This document shows, one piece after another, positions 8,501 through 16,487 of a stretch of 55,986 nt of DNA. Within the stretch, counting starts at the first letter, position 1. Every line of letters starts with the position of its first letter. The translations under genes were made by a program, and so were the position numbers. The notes under the pieces are model-generated. The model had not been told where the DNA came from and did not search any database. It saw only the letters and a program-made list of their open reading frames with translations. The stretch is from assembly GCA_013821455.1 (NCBI GenBank), contig JACDGS010000026.1, positions 1-55,986 on the forward strand, read 5' to 3'. Origin of the DNA: Chthoniobacterales bacterium (lineage in GTDB: Bacteria > Verrucomicrobiota > Verrucomicrobiia > Chthoniobacterales > UBA10450).

Positions 8501-8624
8501 TGTCATCCTGAGCCGCCGAAGGACGGCGAAGGACCCCGCAAGCGGCCTTGGACGTCGTTTCAAAATTTCATGATCGCACTTAACTTGTGAGATCCTTCGC
8601 TGTCCGTGCGGCTCAGGATGACAA
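8501..8624. repeat. REP-like long inverted repeat
   Basis: Left arm TGTCATCCTGAGCCGCCGAA with GAAGGACCCC; right arm GATCCTTCGC...GCGGCTCAGGATGACAAC. The arms are complementary over the ends and flank a non-conserved centre. Lies just before the DUF4112 gene. Confidence 0.75.
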
Positions 8625-8634
8625 CTGTCCCGTG

Positions 8635-9174
8635 ATGCCTTCGCCAAAGAAAACTATCGACGCCGAGTGGGAAGTCCTCCCGCCGGAAGAAAAACAAAAG
8701 CGCCAGGAACTCGAGCCGCTCTTCCGCTGGCTCGCGCTCGTCATGGACAATCTCCTGCGCCTCCCCGGCACGAATTTCCGCTTCGGTCTCGACCCGCTCA
8801 TCGGCCTCATTCCCGGCCTCGGCGACACCGGTTCCAGCGTCATCTCGGCGATGGCCCTCATCGCTGCCGCGCGCCGCGGATTGCCGAAAATCCTCCTCGC
8901 GCGGATGTCGCTCAACATTCTCATCAACGAATTCGTCGGCATCATCCCGATCGCGGGCGATGCCTTTTCCTTTTGGTTCAAATCAAACGCGCGCAACTAC
9001 GATCTTTTGCGCAAGCACACCGCGGCGCCGCGCCGCTCGACCACGAGCGATTGGATTTTCGTCGCGCTCGTCCTCATCGCGCTGCTCTGCATCCTCATCG
9101 TTAGTCTGGCCGTGAGTTTCTGGCTGCTCGCGCGCATCGCGCACCTCTTCACCGCTAACGCCTCAACAAAATAG
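8635..9174 (+). CDS. DUF4112 membrane protein
   Basis: 179 residues from ATG 8635. An upstream in-frame GTG at 8587 lies inside the repeat arm, so the ATG is preferred. The DUF4112 signature is clear: LVMDNLLRLPGTNFRFGLDP followed by LIGLIPGLGDTGSSVISAMA, then NEFVGIIPIAGDAFSFWFKS. A strong C-terminal transmembrane segment follows (IFVALVLIALLCILIVSLAV). Function of the family is unknown. Confidence 0.9.
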   Translation: MPSPKKTIDAEWEVLPPEEKQKRQELEPLFRWLALVMDNLLRLPGTNFRFGLDPLIGLIPGLGDTGSSVISAMALIAAARRGLPKILLARMSLNILINEFVGIIPIAGDAFSFWFKSNARNYDLLRKHTAAPRRSTTSDWIFVALVLIALLCILIVSLAVSFWLLARIAHLFTANASTK

Positions 9175-9275
9175 AACGCCTCGGGGCGAAATGGCACTGC
9201 GTATGGCGCTGGGAGTGTCGCGACGAGGGGTCGTCAGCGCGCGACTTGAACCAGATTTTCTACCGAGCGCATCGC

Positions 9276-9304
9276 AAACTCGACTGCTTAAACCAGTCGA
9301 GTTT
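9276..9304. repeat. Perfect 11-bp hairpin between convergent genes
   Basis: AAACTCGACTG and its exact complement CAGTCGAGTTT are separated by seven bases. It sits in the 225-bp gap between DUF4112 and the 3' end of glnE. It could act as a terminator for either gene, but there is no T-tract directly after the stem. The rest of this gap (9175-9399) holds nothing I recognise. Confidence 0.5.
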
Positions 9305-9399
9305 CCAAACGTTGCGGTTGTAGAAACGCGGGCGGTGGGAGACGGCGTTGAACCCTTGTGGGTGGTCGAAGCTGATCGCATTTTACGGTTGGCGGTTCG

Positions 9400-12129
9400 C
9401 TAATCGACCAGGTAACGCAGCCGCAGCGAATGGATCACCTCGCGTGCGCGCCCGTAGGGGAGACGAAATTCCTCGATCGACCGAATCTTCATCCGCCGCG
9501 CGAAAAAATCCTCTTCCGCGCGCGTCGCGGGCAATTTCGAGACGCTGCGATTCTGCCACCGGCGCAGAACCGATTCGCACGCGCGCAGGAAATCGTAGGC
9601 GCTGCGCAGACTCGCGCCGTCGGTCTGCGGGAGAATTTCCGCTGTCGTCAACTTCTCCACTGCCGCGCGGAAATTCGGTTCCCAGATTCCGTGGCGCATC
9701 TGTAAGCCCTGAATCAGGAATTCCGCCTCGATCATTCCGCCGATGCCGGTTTTGAAATCGTAGAAGTCGTTCCCGCTGCCGCGATCGTTTGCGATGCGGG
9801 CGAGCATGTTTTCGATTTGCCTAACGAGATCCGGCCGCCGCCCCGCCGCGCGCCAGACCTCTTGCGCGAGGGCGAGAAACTCAGGGCCGAGTCGGCCCGT
9901 GAGCGGGCGCGCCCGTGTCAACGCCTGTAATTCCCAAAACTGCGCCCGCTTTTCGTAGTAGGCGCGGAGGGTTTCGAGCGAAGAGACGAGCGGGCCTTTT
10001 TCTCCTTCCGGGCGAAGGCGCGGGTCGATCATGGCCAGGCTGCCCTCGGCCGTGGAGAGAGCCAGTTCGCCAATCAACTGCTGCGCGGCGCGGGCATCAT
10101 TTCCGACGAACATGACGTCGAGATCAGCTCCGTAACCAATCTCGCGCCCGCCAAATTTGCCCAGGGCGATGATCGTTAGGTCGTCGTTAGGCTGGAGAAG
10201 TTTGTGGACGAAGAGAAGGCAGGCTTCCGCGAGGTCGCACTGTTCCGCGAGCAAAGTTGGCAGCGGTGCGAGCTCAAGAACTTCACGCAGGAGAATCCGG
10301 AGCAGCTCGCGCCGGCGGTAATTTCGCACTGGATCGAGGGCGAGGGAGGTCGCGCCTAACGACTCCAGCCGTTGCCGGTGCAGGGAGACATCACGCGAGC
10401 CATCGAGCGTTCCGCTACGCGTCAACTCTTCGAGCAATTGCGGACGGCGAATGAGCAGCGTGCCGGCTGCTTCGCTCGCGTCGAAGGTGCGGGTGAGCAA
10501 TTCGAGCAGCCGCGGATTCGTGACCAGCAATTCGAAGAGCAAACTGCGCAGGCCATACGCTTCGACGAAGCGGGTGAATTGGTTGAGGGCGCCGTCAGGA
10601 TCGGCCGTTTGCGCGAGGCTGCTCAGGAGCAGCGGGCGCAGCCTGCGGTAAATCTGCCGGGTGCGTGGCGCGACGTGAAAACCGGAGGCACCTCGAGCCA
10701 GTTGTTCCATCATTTTTTCCGCGCGTGGGCGGTCGTGAAAGATGCTGAAATCCGGGGTTACAGATTCGTTAGGCGGAGCGGCTCCGACCACTCGCTCGAA
10801 GATCGCGCGCACTGTCTGCATCTGCCCATGTAACGCTGCGAGGAGCGCGCTTTCGTCGTTGAATCCGAGACTGCTTGCGAGCAGTTGCAGCGCTTCGCCG
10901 GGTTCGGGCACGGTGTGCGTTTGTTGCTCGGCCTCGATCTGCAAGCGGTGCTCGACGCGCCGGAAAAATCGGTAGGCCGCTTCCAACTTGGCCGCGTCCT
11001 CTTCCGGCAGGAACTCCAACTGCGCGATTCCGCGGAGCGATTTGAGGGTGCTCGTTTCCTGAAGGAAAGGATGCCGTGCGGCGTGCAACAACTGTAACGC
11101 CTGCACAACAAATTCGATCTCGCGAATTCCTCCCACGCCGAGTTTCACGTTTCGCTCGAGGTGTTCGTGACCGACGATGTCGCGCTCGATGCGGCGTTTG
11201 ATGAGCGCGATTTCTTCGAGCAAATCCGGCGTAGGATTTTTCGGAAAAATAAACGGCTGGTGCTGCCGTAAAAATTCGTAAGCCAATTCCCGATCGCCGC
11301 AGATCCAACGCGCTTTGATCAGCGCGAGCCGCTCCCAGGTCTCGCCAAAACCAGCGTAATAATTTTCCATGCTTTCGAGCGACCTGACGAGTGGACCGAC
11401 GCTGCCTTCGGGCCGAAGCCGCAAGTCCACGCGAAAGAGCGAGCCCGCCGGATCGGAGATCGCGAAAGTCTCAATGATTTTGTTGCCGAGCCGCGTGAAC
11501 CACTGGTGGTAGCTGAAGTTCGCGGTGAGCTGGCCTTCCTCGCCGTAAACAAAAATAAGATCGACGTCGGAGCTGTGGTTGAGCTCGCGGCCACCGAGTT
11601 TACCGAGGCCGAAGATTGTCATTTCACTCGCGGGTGAGCCCCAGCGCCGGCGGAATTCTTCGTTCCAGTGATCGAAGACTGTCGTTAGGCAAATATCGGC
11701 GAGCTGCGAAAGCTCGGTCAGCGTTTCCTCGAGAGGCGCTGCTTCCGCGACTTCGCGGAGCGCGATGCGAACCATCTCGCGCCCTTTCCAGCGGCGAAGG
11801 ACGCGGAAATTATTTGCCGCAATTGGCTGGCTGCCAGCGAGGCGGCGCAGATCGGAGAGCATGCGCCTGTGACCACGTCCTTCGGTCGCGACTTCGGGAT
11901 CAGCCAGCCAGAGGAGAACCTCCGGCTCCTGCAGAAGGCGCGCCCGGCAGATGCTGGAGACGGCGAAAAGATGGCGGACTGCTTCCTCGCCTAACGGAAA
12001 GTGCGCGAGGAGTTCGCCTAACGATGGGGCGCCTTCTGGCCATCGCTCGGCCAGCGCCGCGAGGGTCTCGCGAACCTGCGCGGAATCGAACTTCCCCGCC
12101 GGCTCGCCTAACGGGTCGGCGGGCGCCAC
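9400..12129 (-). CDS. glnE: Bifunctional glutamine synthetase adenylyltransferase/deadenylase
   Basis: 909 residues, the usual length for GlnE. Both nucleotidyltransferase halves are recognisable: the first with IFGLGKLGGRELNHSSDVDL IFVY, the second with IIALGKFGGREIGYGADLDV MFV. Each carries the G-G/S...D-x-D catalytic pattern. Linker blocks (LRLRPEGSVGPLVRSLESME and its C-terminal counterpart LRPEGEKGPLVSSLETLRAY) are conserved. The enzyme adenylylates and deadenylylates glutamine synthetase under PII control; a PII gene lies in the window at 28.0 kb. Nine copies of the CCTAACG core lie in the gene, the most in any gene here. Confidence 0.96.
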   Translation of the reverse strand: MAPADPLGEPAGKFDSAQVRETLAALAERWPEGAPSLGELLAHFPLGEEAVRHLFAVSSICRARLLQEPEVLLWLADPEVATEGRGHRRMLSDLRRLAGSQPIAANNFRVLRRWKGREMVRIALREVAEAAPLEETLTELSQLADICLTTVFDHWNEEFRRRWGSPASEMTIFGLGKLGGRELNHSSDVDLIFVYGEEGQLTANFSYHQWFTRLGNKIIETFAISDPAGSLFRVDLRLRPEGSVGPLVRSLESMENYYAGFGETWERLALIKARWICGDRELAYEFLRQHQPFIFPKNPTPDLLEEIALIKRRIERDIVGHEHLERNVKLGVGGIREIEFVVQALQLLHAARHPFLQETSTLKSLRGIAQLEFLPEEDAAKLEAAYRFFRRVEHRLQIEAEQQTHTVPEPGEALQLLASSLGFNDESALLAALHGQMQTVRAIFERVVGAAPPNESVTPDFSIFHDRPRAEKMMEQLARGASGFHVAPRTRQIYRRLRPLLLSSLAQTADPDGALNQFTRFVEAYGLRSLLFELLVTNPRLLELLTRTFDASEAAGTLLIRRPQLLEELTRSGTLDGSRDVSLHRQRLESLGATSLALDPVRNYRRRELLRILLREVLELAPLPTLLAEQCDLAEACLLFVHKLLQPNDDLTIIALGKFGGREIGYGADLDVMFVGNDARAAQQLIGELALSTAEGSLAMIDPRLRPEGEKGPLVSSLETLRAYYEKRAQFWELQALTRARPLTGRLGPEFLALAQEVWRAAGRRPDLVRQIENMLARIANDRGSGNDFYDFKTGIGGMIEAEFLIQGLQMRHGIWEPNFRAAVEKLTTAEILPQTDGASLRSAYDFLRACESVLRRWQNRSVSKLPATRAEEDFFARRMKIRSIEEFRLPYGRAREVIHSLRLRYLVD

Positions 12130-12160
12130 AGTGGGAGTTTGAAATTCGAGATTTGAAATC

Positions 12161-13003
12161 TCAAATCTCCCCAGCGCCTGTCTCCGCCATCTTCGCGCGC
12201 ACCTCGACGAGCTTGCGCCGTTCGCTGCGGGATAGGCTGCCCAGGCCGGAGCGGGAGATTTTTTCGAGGAGGGGGTCGATCTCCGCGCTCATGAATTCGC
12301 CCACTGACATTTGGCGGCGGCGCTCCGCTTTCTGCCGACGTTCGCGCAAATAGGACTGGACGAAGGAGGGCCGCCCGAAGCCGAGGAGATGCGCGTAGAG
12401 CCAGCCGGCGCAGCAGCCGCCGAGATAGGCGCTGTGACTAACGACTCCATGACGATCGATGATGAGGAGAAGTCCCGCGAGAGCGAAGAGGGCAGAGGAA
12501 AAATACTTCGCTTTGAATTTTACCGGAAAGAGAAAGAGAAACGAGCCAGCCATTTCCAACTCCGGCAGGATGGTCCCATAGGCGACGACGACCGCCGCCA
12601 CGCCGCCGCCCGCCGCGAGGAGCACGGTCGAGGAGGGCATGAGGAAGAGATGCCCAAGCTCACCGCCAGCCGCGCCGAGCAGGTAGAGATAGAGAAAATG
12701 CTTCTGGCCGAGAATGGATTCGACGTCGCGCCCGACGAAGTAGAGGACACAAATATTAGCGGCGAATTGGAAGACGGTGCCGGGAAGAAAGAGCGCGCTG
12801 AAAAATTGCCACGCATAAGCCTGGTCGATCCCGCGATAACTGAGCCCGAGATATTCCGAGATAGTTGTCGGCTCGTAGGTCTGGAGGAGAAGCTGGGAGA
12901 CGAAAGCGACGAGGTTGATCCCGAGCAGGGAGAAAAGCACGACGCGCTGGCGCGAAGTCCAGAGCGGCGCGTGGAACGGTGCTTTTCGTCCGGAAAGGCG
13001 CAT
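12161..13003 (-). CDS. Rhomboid-like membrane protein lacking catalytic residues
   Basis: 280 residues, about six transmembrane helices, and a cytoplasmic C-terminal tail ending in GLGSLSRSERRKLVEVRAKM, as in verrucomicrobial rhomboid-family proteins. The fold markers (WQFFSALFLPG, NICVLYFVGRDVE, YLLGAAGGELGHLF, SAYLGGCCAGWLYAHLLG) are present. The catalytic serine motif GxSG reads A-G-G-G (131-134), and the position of the catalytic histidine in the HLGG motif is Tyr193 (AYLGG). If my alignment is right, it is a pseudoprotease. It is separated from glnE by 31 bases and probably co-transcribed with it. Confidence 0.8.
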   Translation of the reverse strand: MRLSGRKAPFHAPLWTSRQRVVLFSLLGINLVAFVSQLLLQTYEPTTISEYLGLSYRGIDQAYAWQFFSALFLPGTVFQFAANICVLYFVGRDVESILGQKHFLYLYLLGAAGGELGHLFLMPSSTVLLAAGGGVAAVVVAYGTILPELEMAGSFLFLFPVKFKAKYFSSALFALAGLLLIIDRHGVVSHSAYLGGCCAGWLYAHLLGFGRPSFVQSYLRERRQKAERRRQMSVGEFMSAEIDPLLEKISRSGLGSLSRSERRKLVEVRAKMAETGAGEI

Positions 13004-13100
13004 GGGGCGAAATTATCGCAAAGCGCCCCGCTTGTCATTGGGAAAGGAAAAGAAGGAAGCGAAAAGGTCGCGCGCGAAGAAGATTTTCCCATCCGTTATC

Positions 13101-13245
13101 CTGCACGGACCGCAGCGCAGTCGAAGGATCCCGTGGCGTTTCCGGGAAGCGTCAGTGCGAGAGGATCCTGCGGCGACACCTCTTCAAAACGCGGCGCAAT
13201 CCCTCGACTGCGTCCCGCTCCGCGCGCCTTGCTCGGGATGACTAC
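13101..13245. repeat. REP-like inverted repeat, GGATCC subtype
   Basis: Left arm CGCAGCGCAGTCGAAGGATC followed by CCG; right arm ATCCCTCGACTGCG...GCTCGGGATGAC. Lies between the rhomboid-like gene and the lipid kinase gene and touches the end of the latter. Confidence 0.75.
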
Positions 13246-14102
13246 GGGGTCAGAACTTTCAAGCGTCGCGAGTTGATGGCGAACTCCACCGGGCACGCGC
13301 CCGCTAACTCGCCGTCAAGTTCCAGCGGCACCTCTTCCGCGCTGCTGACGCGCAGATAGCGTGTCTGGAAATACTCCACCTCGCGCGTGGTGATGTCGGA
13401 AGTGAAAATCACATTTTGTATATACTTCAGCAGATCGAGATAGCCGATCTGTTTGAAGACCAGAACGTCGAGCAACCCATCGTCGATCACCGCATGTTTG
13501 AAGAAAGGAAAAGGTCCGCCGTAAAGCCGGCCATTCCCCACGAGCACGAAGGAGCCTTCTTCCGTCAGCGCATCCTCCGACTCGATGAGGAGACGCGGCG
13601 GCCGCCGGCTGGCGACTTGTGCCGCGGAGATTAGATAACTGAGCGGACCGAAATTGCGTTTGAAAGTGAGGCTCGTTTCCTTAACCACCTGCGCATCGAG
13701 GCCGACGCCCGCCAGTTGCACAAAATGCTTTTCGTTAGCCATCGGCAGGTCGATCAAACGCGTTCGCGCCGCACGAATAATTTCCCAGCAGCGGCCGAGA
13801 TCGTTCGCGGGCAAGCCCAGCTCGTTCGCGAAAACATTCATGGTTCCCAAAGGCAACAAACCAAGAGCGGCCTCCGAGCCAGCGAGTCCATTAACCACTT
13901 CGTGAATCGTCCCATCGCCGCCTGCGGCCACGATGCGCTCGTAACCTTCCGCGACTGCGTTGCGCGCGAGTTGTTGCGCGTCGCCAGCCTTTAGGGTCGC
14001 GCGAAAAGATGCGCCGTGGCAAAGCGTGCGCAGGCGTTCCGCCGAACGCTGCGCTCTCTCGCTCCGCGCGCTCGGGTTCAAAATGATGCAGGTCTTATGC
14101 AA
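13242..14102 (-). CDS. Diacylglycerol kinase-family lipid kinase
   Basis: 286 residues with the DAGK catalytic signature: nucleotide loop IVAAGGDGTIHEVVNGL, GLLPLGTMNVFANELGLP, and the C-terminal VGNGRLYGGPFPFFKHAVID typical of YegS/DgkB/sphingosine kinase-type enzymes. It phosphorylates a lipid hydroxyl (diacylglycerol or a related lipid); the actual substrate cannot be told from sequence. Intact, standard length. The C-terminal end abuts a REP-like element. Confidence 0.9.
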   Translation of the reverse strand: MHKTCIILNPSARSERAQRSAERLRTLCHGASFRATLKAGDAQQLARNAVAEGYERIVAAGGDGTIHEVVNGLAGSEAALGLLPLGTMNVFANELGLPANDLGRCWEIIRAARTRLIDLPMANEKHFVQLAGVGLDAQVVKETSLTFKRNFGPLSYLISAAQVASRRPPRLLIESEDALTEEGSFVLVGNGRLYGGPFPFFKHAVIDDGLLDVLVFKQIGYLDLLKYIQNVIFTSDITTREVEYFQTRYLRVSSAEEVPLELDGELAGACPVEFAINSRRLKVLTP

Positions 14103-14163
14103 AGGAATACTTGTTAGGCGGCTTTCACCTTTTCTTCAATCGCGCGAGGCGTAAGCTTGCGCG

Positions 14164-15738
14164 GTGAGAAAACTCGCCCGCTTGCTGCTCTGGCTCCTGG
14201 GCGGCCTCGTGCTCATTGCGTGCATACTTTTGTTAGGCGTGAACCTCTACGTTCAATCGCAAGGCACGCACCGTCGCATTCAGCAGGAACTCAGCCAACG
14301 CCTCGGCACGCCGCTCACTTTGCGCCGGATCAGCGTCACGCCCTGGAGCGGGTTGAAACTGAACGGGATCACCATCCCGCAGGAACCCGGCAAAGTTCCC
14401 GGCGATTTTCTGCGGGCGCGAACGTTCCAATTGCGCGTGCAATTTTTGTCCCTCTTCAGCGATCGGCTCGTCATCCGGCAGGTCTTGTTGATCAAACCCG
14501 AAGTGGTCTGGGCGCAGAACTCCGCCGGGAAATGGCGGTTGCCTGAGTTGCCTCAGGAGAAAACTGCTGTGCTCGCGCCCAATCCTTCGGTCACTAACAA
14601 GGACTCGACGGGCTCGCCACCGGCAACGACTTCGGTTCCGTCGCCCGCACCGGAATTATCGCCTAACGAGAATAGGACTGAAGTCGCCGCGCCGGCGCAG
14701 ACTTTTACGCCGGAAGTGCAGCGCGTGAGTTTGCGCGACGGCGATTTCACCTTCCTTGATCCGGCCAATCGCGTGGTGGCAAAATTCAGCGGACTAGATT
14801 TCACATCGAGCTTCCGCACCGCCACCGCCGTCAAGGGCAGCGCGCGCATTGCGAAGATCTCTTTGCGCGACCGCTTCTTCATCGAGCATCTCGACTCGGC
14901 CTTACACTACGACCCAGCCTCGCTCGTTTTCTCCAACATTTCCGCGAAGTCGGCCGGAGGCGAGCTGAGCGGAGATTTTGCCATGCAGTTACAAGCGGTG
15001 GATTCCCCTTTTCGCGCGAGCGTGACGTTCCGCGACGTGCAGGCTGCCACGCTGCTGGCCAACGCGGGCGGCCCAAGCGGAATGATCGAGGGCCGGATCG
15101 AAGGGCATCTCGACGCCAGCGGCAAAACAGCCGATAGCAACGCCCTCAATGGTCGCGGCGACATCTTCCTGCGCGACGGCAAGGTCGAGCAGTACAGCCT
15201 GCTCGTCGCGCTCGGCCAGATCCTCCAGATCGACGAGTTGATGCAACTGCATCTCGAGCAGGCGGAGCTGCATTTTCACATCACTCCCGGGGTGATCATG
15301 GTCGATCAACTGCTCCTGCGCTCCGCGAATATCCGGCTCACCGCGCGGGGCACGATTGACTTCAACGGTCGCATGCATCTCGCTTCTCAACTTGCGATCA
15401 ACGACAAAATCCGGAAACAACTCTTCAGCGCGATCCGGGAAAATTTTCAGCCGCTCGACCAGCCGCCGGGTTACGCCGCGGTCGATTTCAAAATTGGCGG
15501 GACCGTCCAACAACCCCGCACTGACCTGATGGAGAAAGTCGTCGGGCACGACCTGCACGATCTCGGCGGCGTCCTCAACAGCTTCTTTGGACATGGCAAA
15601 AAACCAAAGGCGCGCGCCGCCCCGGCGCCTGCTGGCTCATCTTCGCCTAACGAGAATAAGACCGATGCGATGCCTAACGAGTCTAAGTCTAACCTGGCGA
15701 CGCCGGCGGCCTCGCTCCGGGCTGCTCCGACGCCATGA
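14164..15738 (+). CDS. AsmA-like envelope protein
   Basis: 524 residues from a GTG at 14164 (no ATG is suitably placed). One N-terminal transmembrane segment (LLLWLLGGLVLIACILLLGV) is followed by a large periplasmic domain beginning with the AsmA pattern (LSQRLGTPLTLRRISVTPW), with a Pro/Ser/Asn-rich linker (150-180) and an AsmA_2-like C-terminal part (LNGRGDIFLRDGKVEQYSLL, then IRLTARGTIDFNGRMHLASQ). AsmA proteins are linked to lipid transport to the outer membrane. The C-terminal tail is low-complexity and contains two GCCTAACGA motifs read as PNE. Overlaps rsmD by four bases (ATGA). Confidence 0.8.
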   Translation: MRKLARLLLWLLGGLVLIACILLLGVNLYVQSQGTHRRIQQELSQRLGTPLTLRRISVTPWSGLKLNGITIPQEPGKVPGDFLRARTFQLRVQFLSLFSDRLVIRQVLLIKPEVVWAQNSAGKWRLPELPQEKTAVLAPNPSVTNKDSTGSPPATTSVPSPAPELSPNENRTEVAAPAQTFTPEVQRVSLRDGDFTFLDPANRVVAKFSGLDFTSSFRTATAVKGSARIAKISLRDRFFIEHLDSALHYDPASLVFSNISAKSAGGELSGDFAMQLQAVDSPFRASVTFRDVQAATLLANAGGPSGMIEGRIEGHLDASGKTADSNALNGRGDIFLRDGKVEQYSLLVALGQILQIDELMQLHLEQAELHFHITPGVIMVDQLLLRSANIRLTARGTIDFNGRMHLASQLAINDKIRKQLFSAIRENFQPLDQPPGYAAVDFKIGGTVQQPRTDLMEKVVGHDLHDLGGVLNSFFGHGKKPKARAAPAPAGSSSPNENKTDAMPNESKSNLATPAASLRAAPTP

Positions 15739-16487
15739 GAGTCATCGCCGGCAGCGCCGGCGGCATCCGGCTCGACGTGCCGAAGAATGAGATCCGGCCC
15801 ACCATGGACCGGGTGAAAGCCGCCATCTTCTCGAGTCTCGGGGAGCGGATCATCGGCGCGCGGGTGCTCGATCTTTTTGCCGGCACGGGCGCGCTTGGCC
15901 TGGAAGCGCTCAGTCGCGGCGCTGTCTCCGCCATGTTTGTCGAAAGCGATCGGCAGGCTTTTGCAGCGATCGAGCGCAACCTCACAAAGACCAGACTAAG
16001 CGGGAGAGTGAGGAAACAGGATGTTTTCGATTTCCTCACTCACTCCAGCACGGCCGAGACTTACGACCTGATTTTCGCCGATCCGCCGTACGACAAATCG
16101 AAACTCGGCGATGCTTTTACCAAGCTGCTTCTGCGCAACGATCGCCTGCCCGCTCGCCTAACGAGTAAAGGACTCTTCGTGCTGGAAAAACGCCCGTCGG
16201 AGCGGCTGCCGGCGAGCGATTTTTGGGAAGTGGTGCGACGGAAGACCTACGGCGCGACGGAAGCGATTTTTCTCAAGGTGGCGTCAGCTTTCGGAGATGG
16301 TCTCATCTCCGCAACCAGTCATCCTGAGCGTAGCGCAGCGGAGTCGAAGGATCCCGTAGAGCTACCGGGAAACTCAATTGCGTCCGACGCTTCCCGGTTG
16401 CCCCACGGGATCCCTCGACTTCGTTCCGCTTCGCTCCACTCCGCTCGGGATGACCGCGCGTTCAAAGCATCACTTCCCCTGGGATGA
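15735..16487 (+). CDS. rsmD: 16S rRNA (guanine966-N2)-methyltransferase with repeat-encoded tail
   Basis: 250 residues; homologues are about 185. The family core spans residues 1-190: MRVIAGSAGG, RPTMDRVKAAIFSSLG, the SAM site VLDLFAGTGALGLEALSRGA, and catalytic ADPPYDKSKL. After FLKVASAFGDG the frame runs on through a complete REP-like repeat (16318-16454), adding about 60 residues (SHPERSAAESKDPVELPGN...). The repeat thus supplies the C-terminus. The TGA overlaps the ATG of waaA (16484), so the extended frame is coupled to the next gene. Confidence 0.93.
   Translation: MRVIAGSAGGIRLDVPKNEIRPTMDRVKAAIFSSLGERIIGARVLDLFAGTGALGLEALSRGAVSAMFVESDRQAFAAIERNLTKTRLSGRVRKQDVFDFLTHSSTAETYDLIFADPPYDKSKLGDAFTKLLLRNDRLPARLTSKGLFVLEKRPSERLPASDFWEVVRRKTYGATEAIFLKVASAFGDGLISATSHPERSAAESKDPVELPGNSIASDASRLPHGIPRLRSASLHSARDDRAFKASLPLG
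16318..16454. repeat. REP-like inverted repeat inside the rsmD frame
   Basis: Left arm GTCATCCTGAGCGTAGCGCA through GTCGAAGGATCCCG; right arm CACGGGATCCCTCGACTTCG through CTCGGGATGAC. The element is translated as the tail of RsmD. Confidence 0.85.

Noticed and set aside
9191-9403. 70-codon plus-strand frame between DUF4112 and glnE
   Set aside because: It spans the perfect hairpin, overlaps the glnE 3' end and resembles nothing known.
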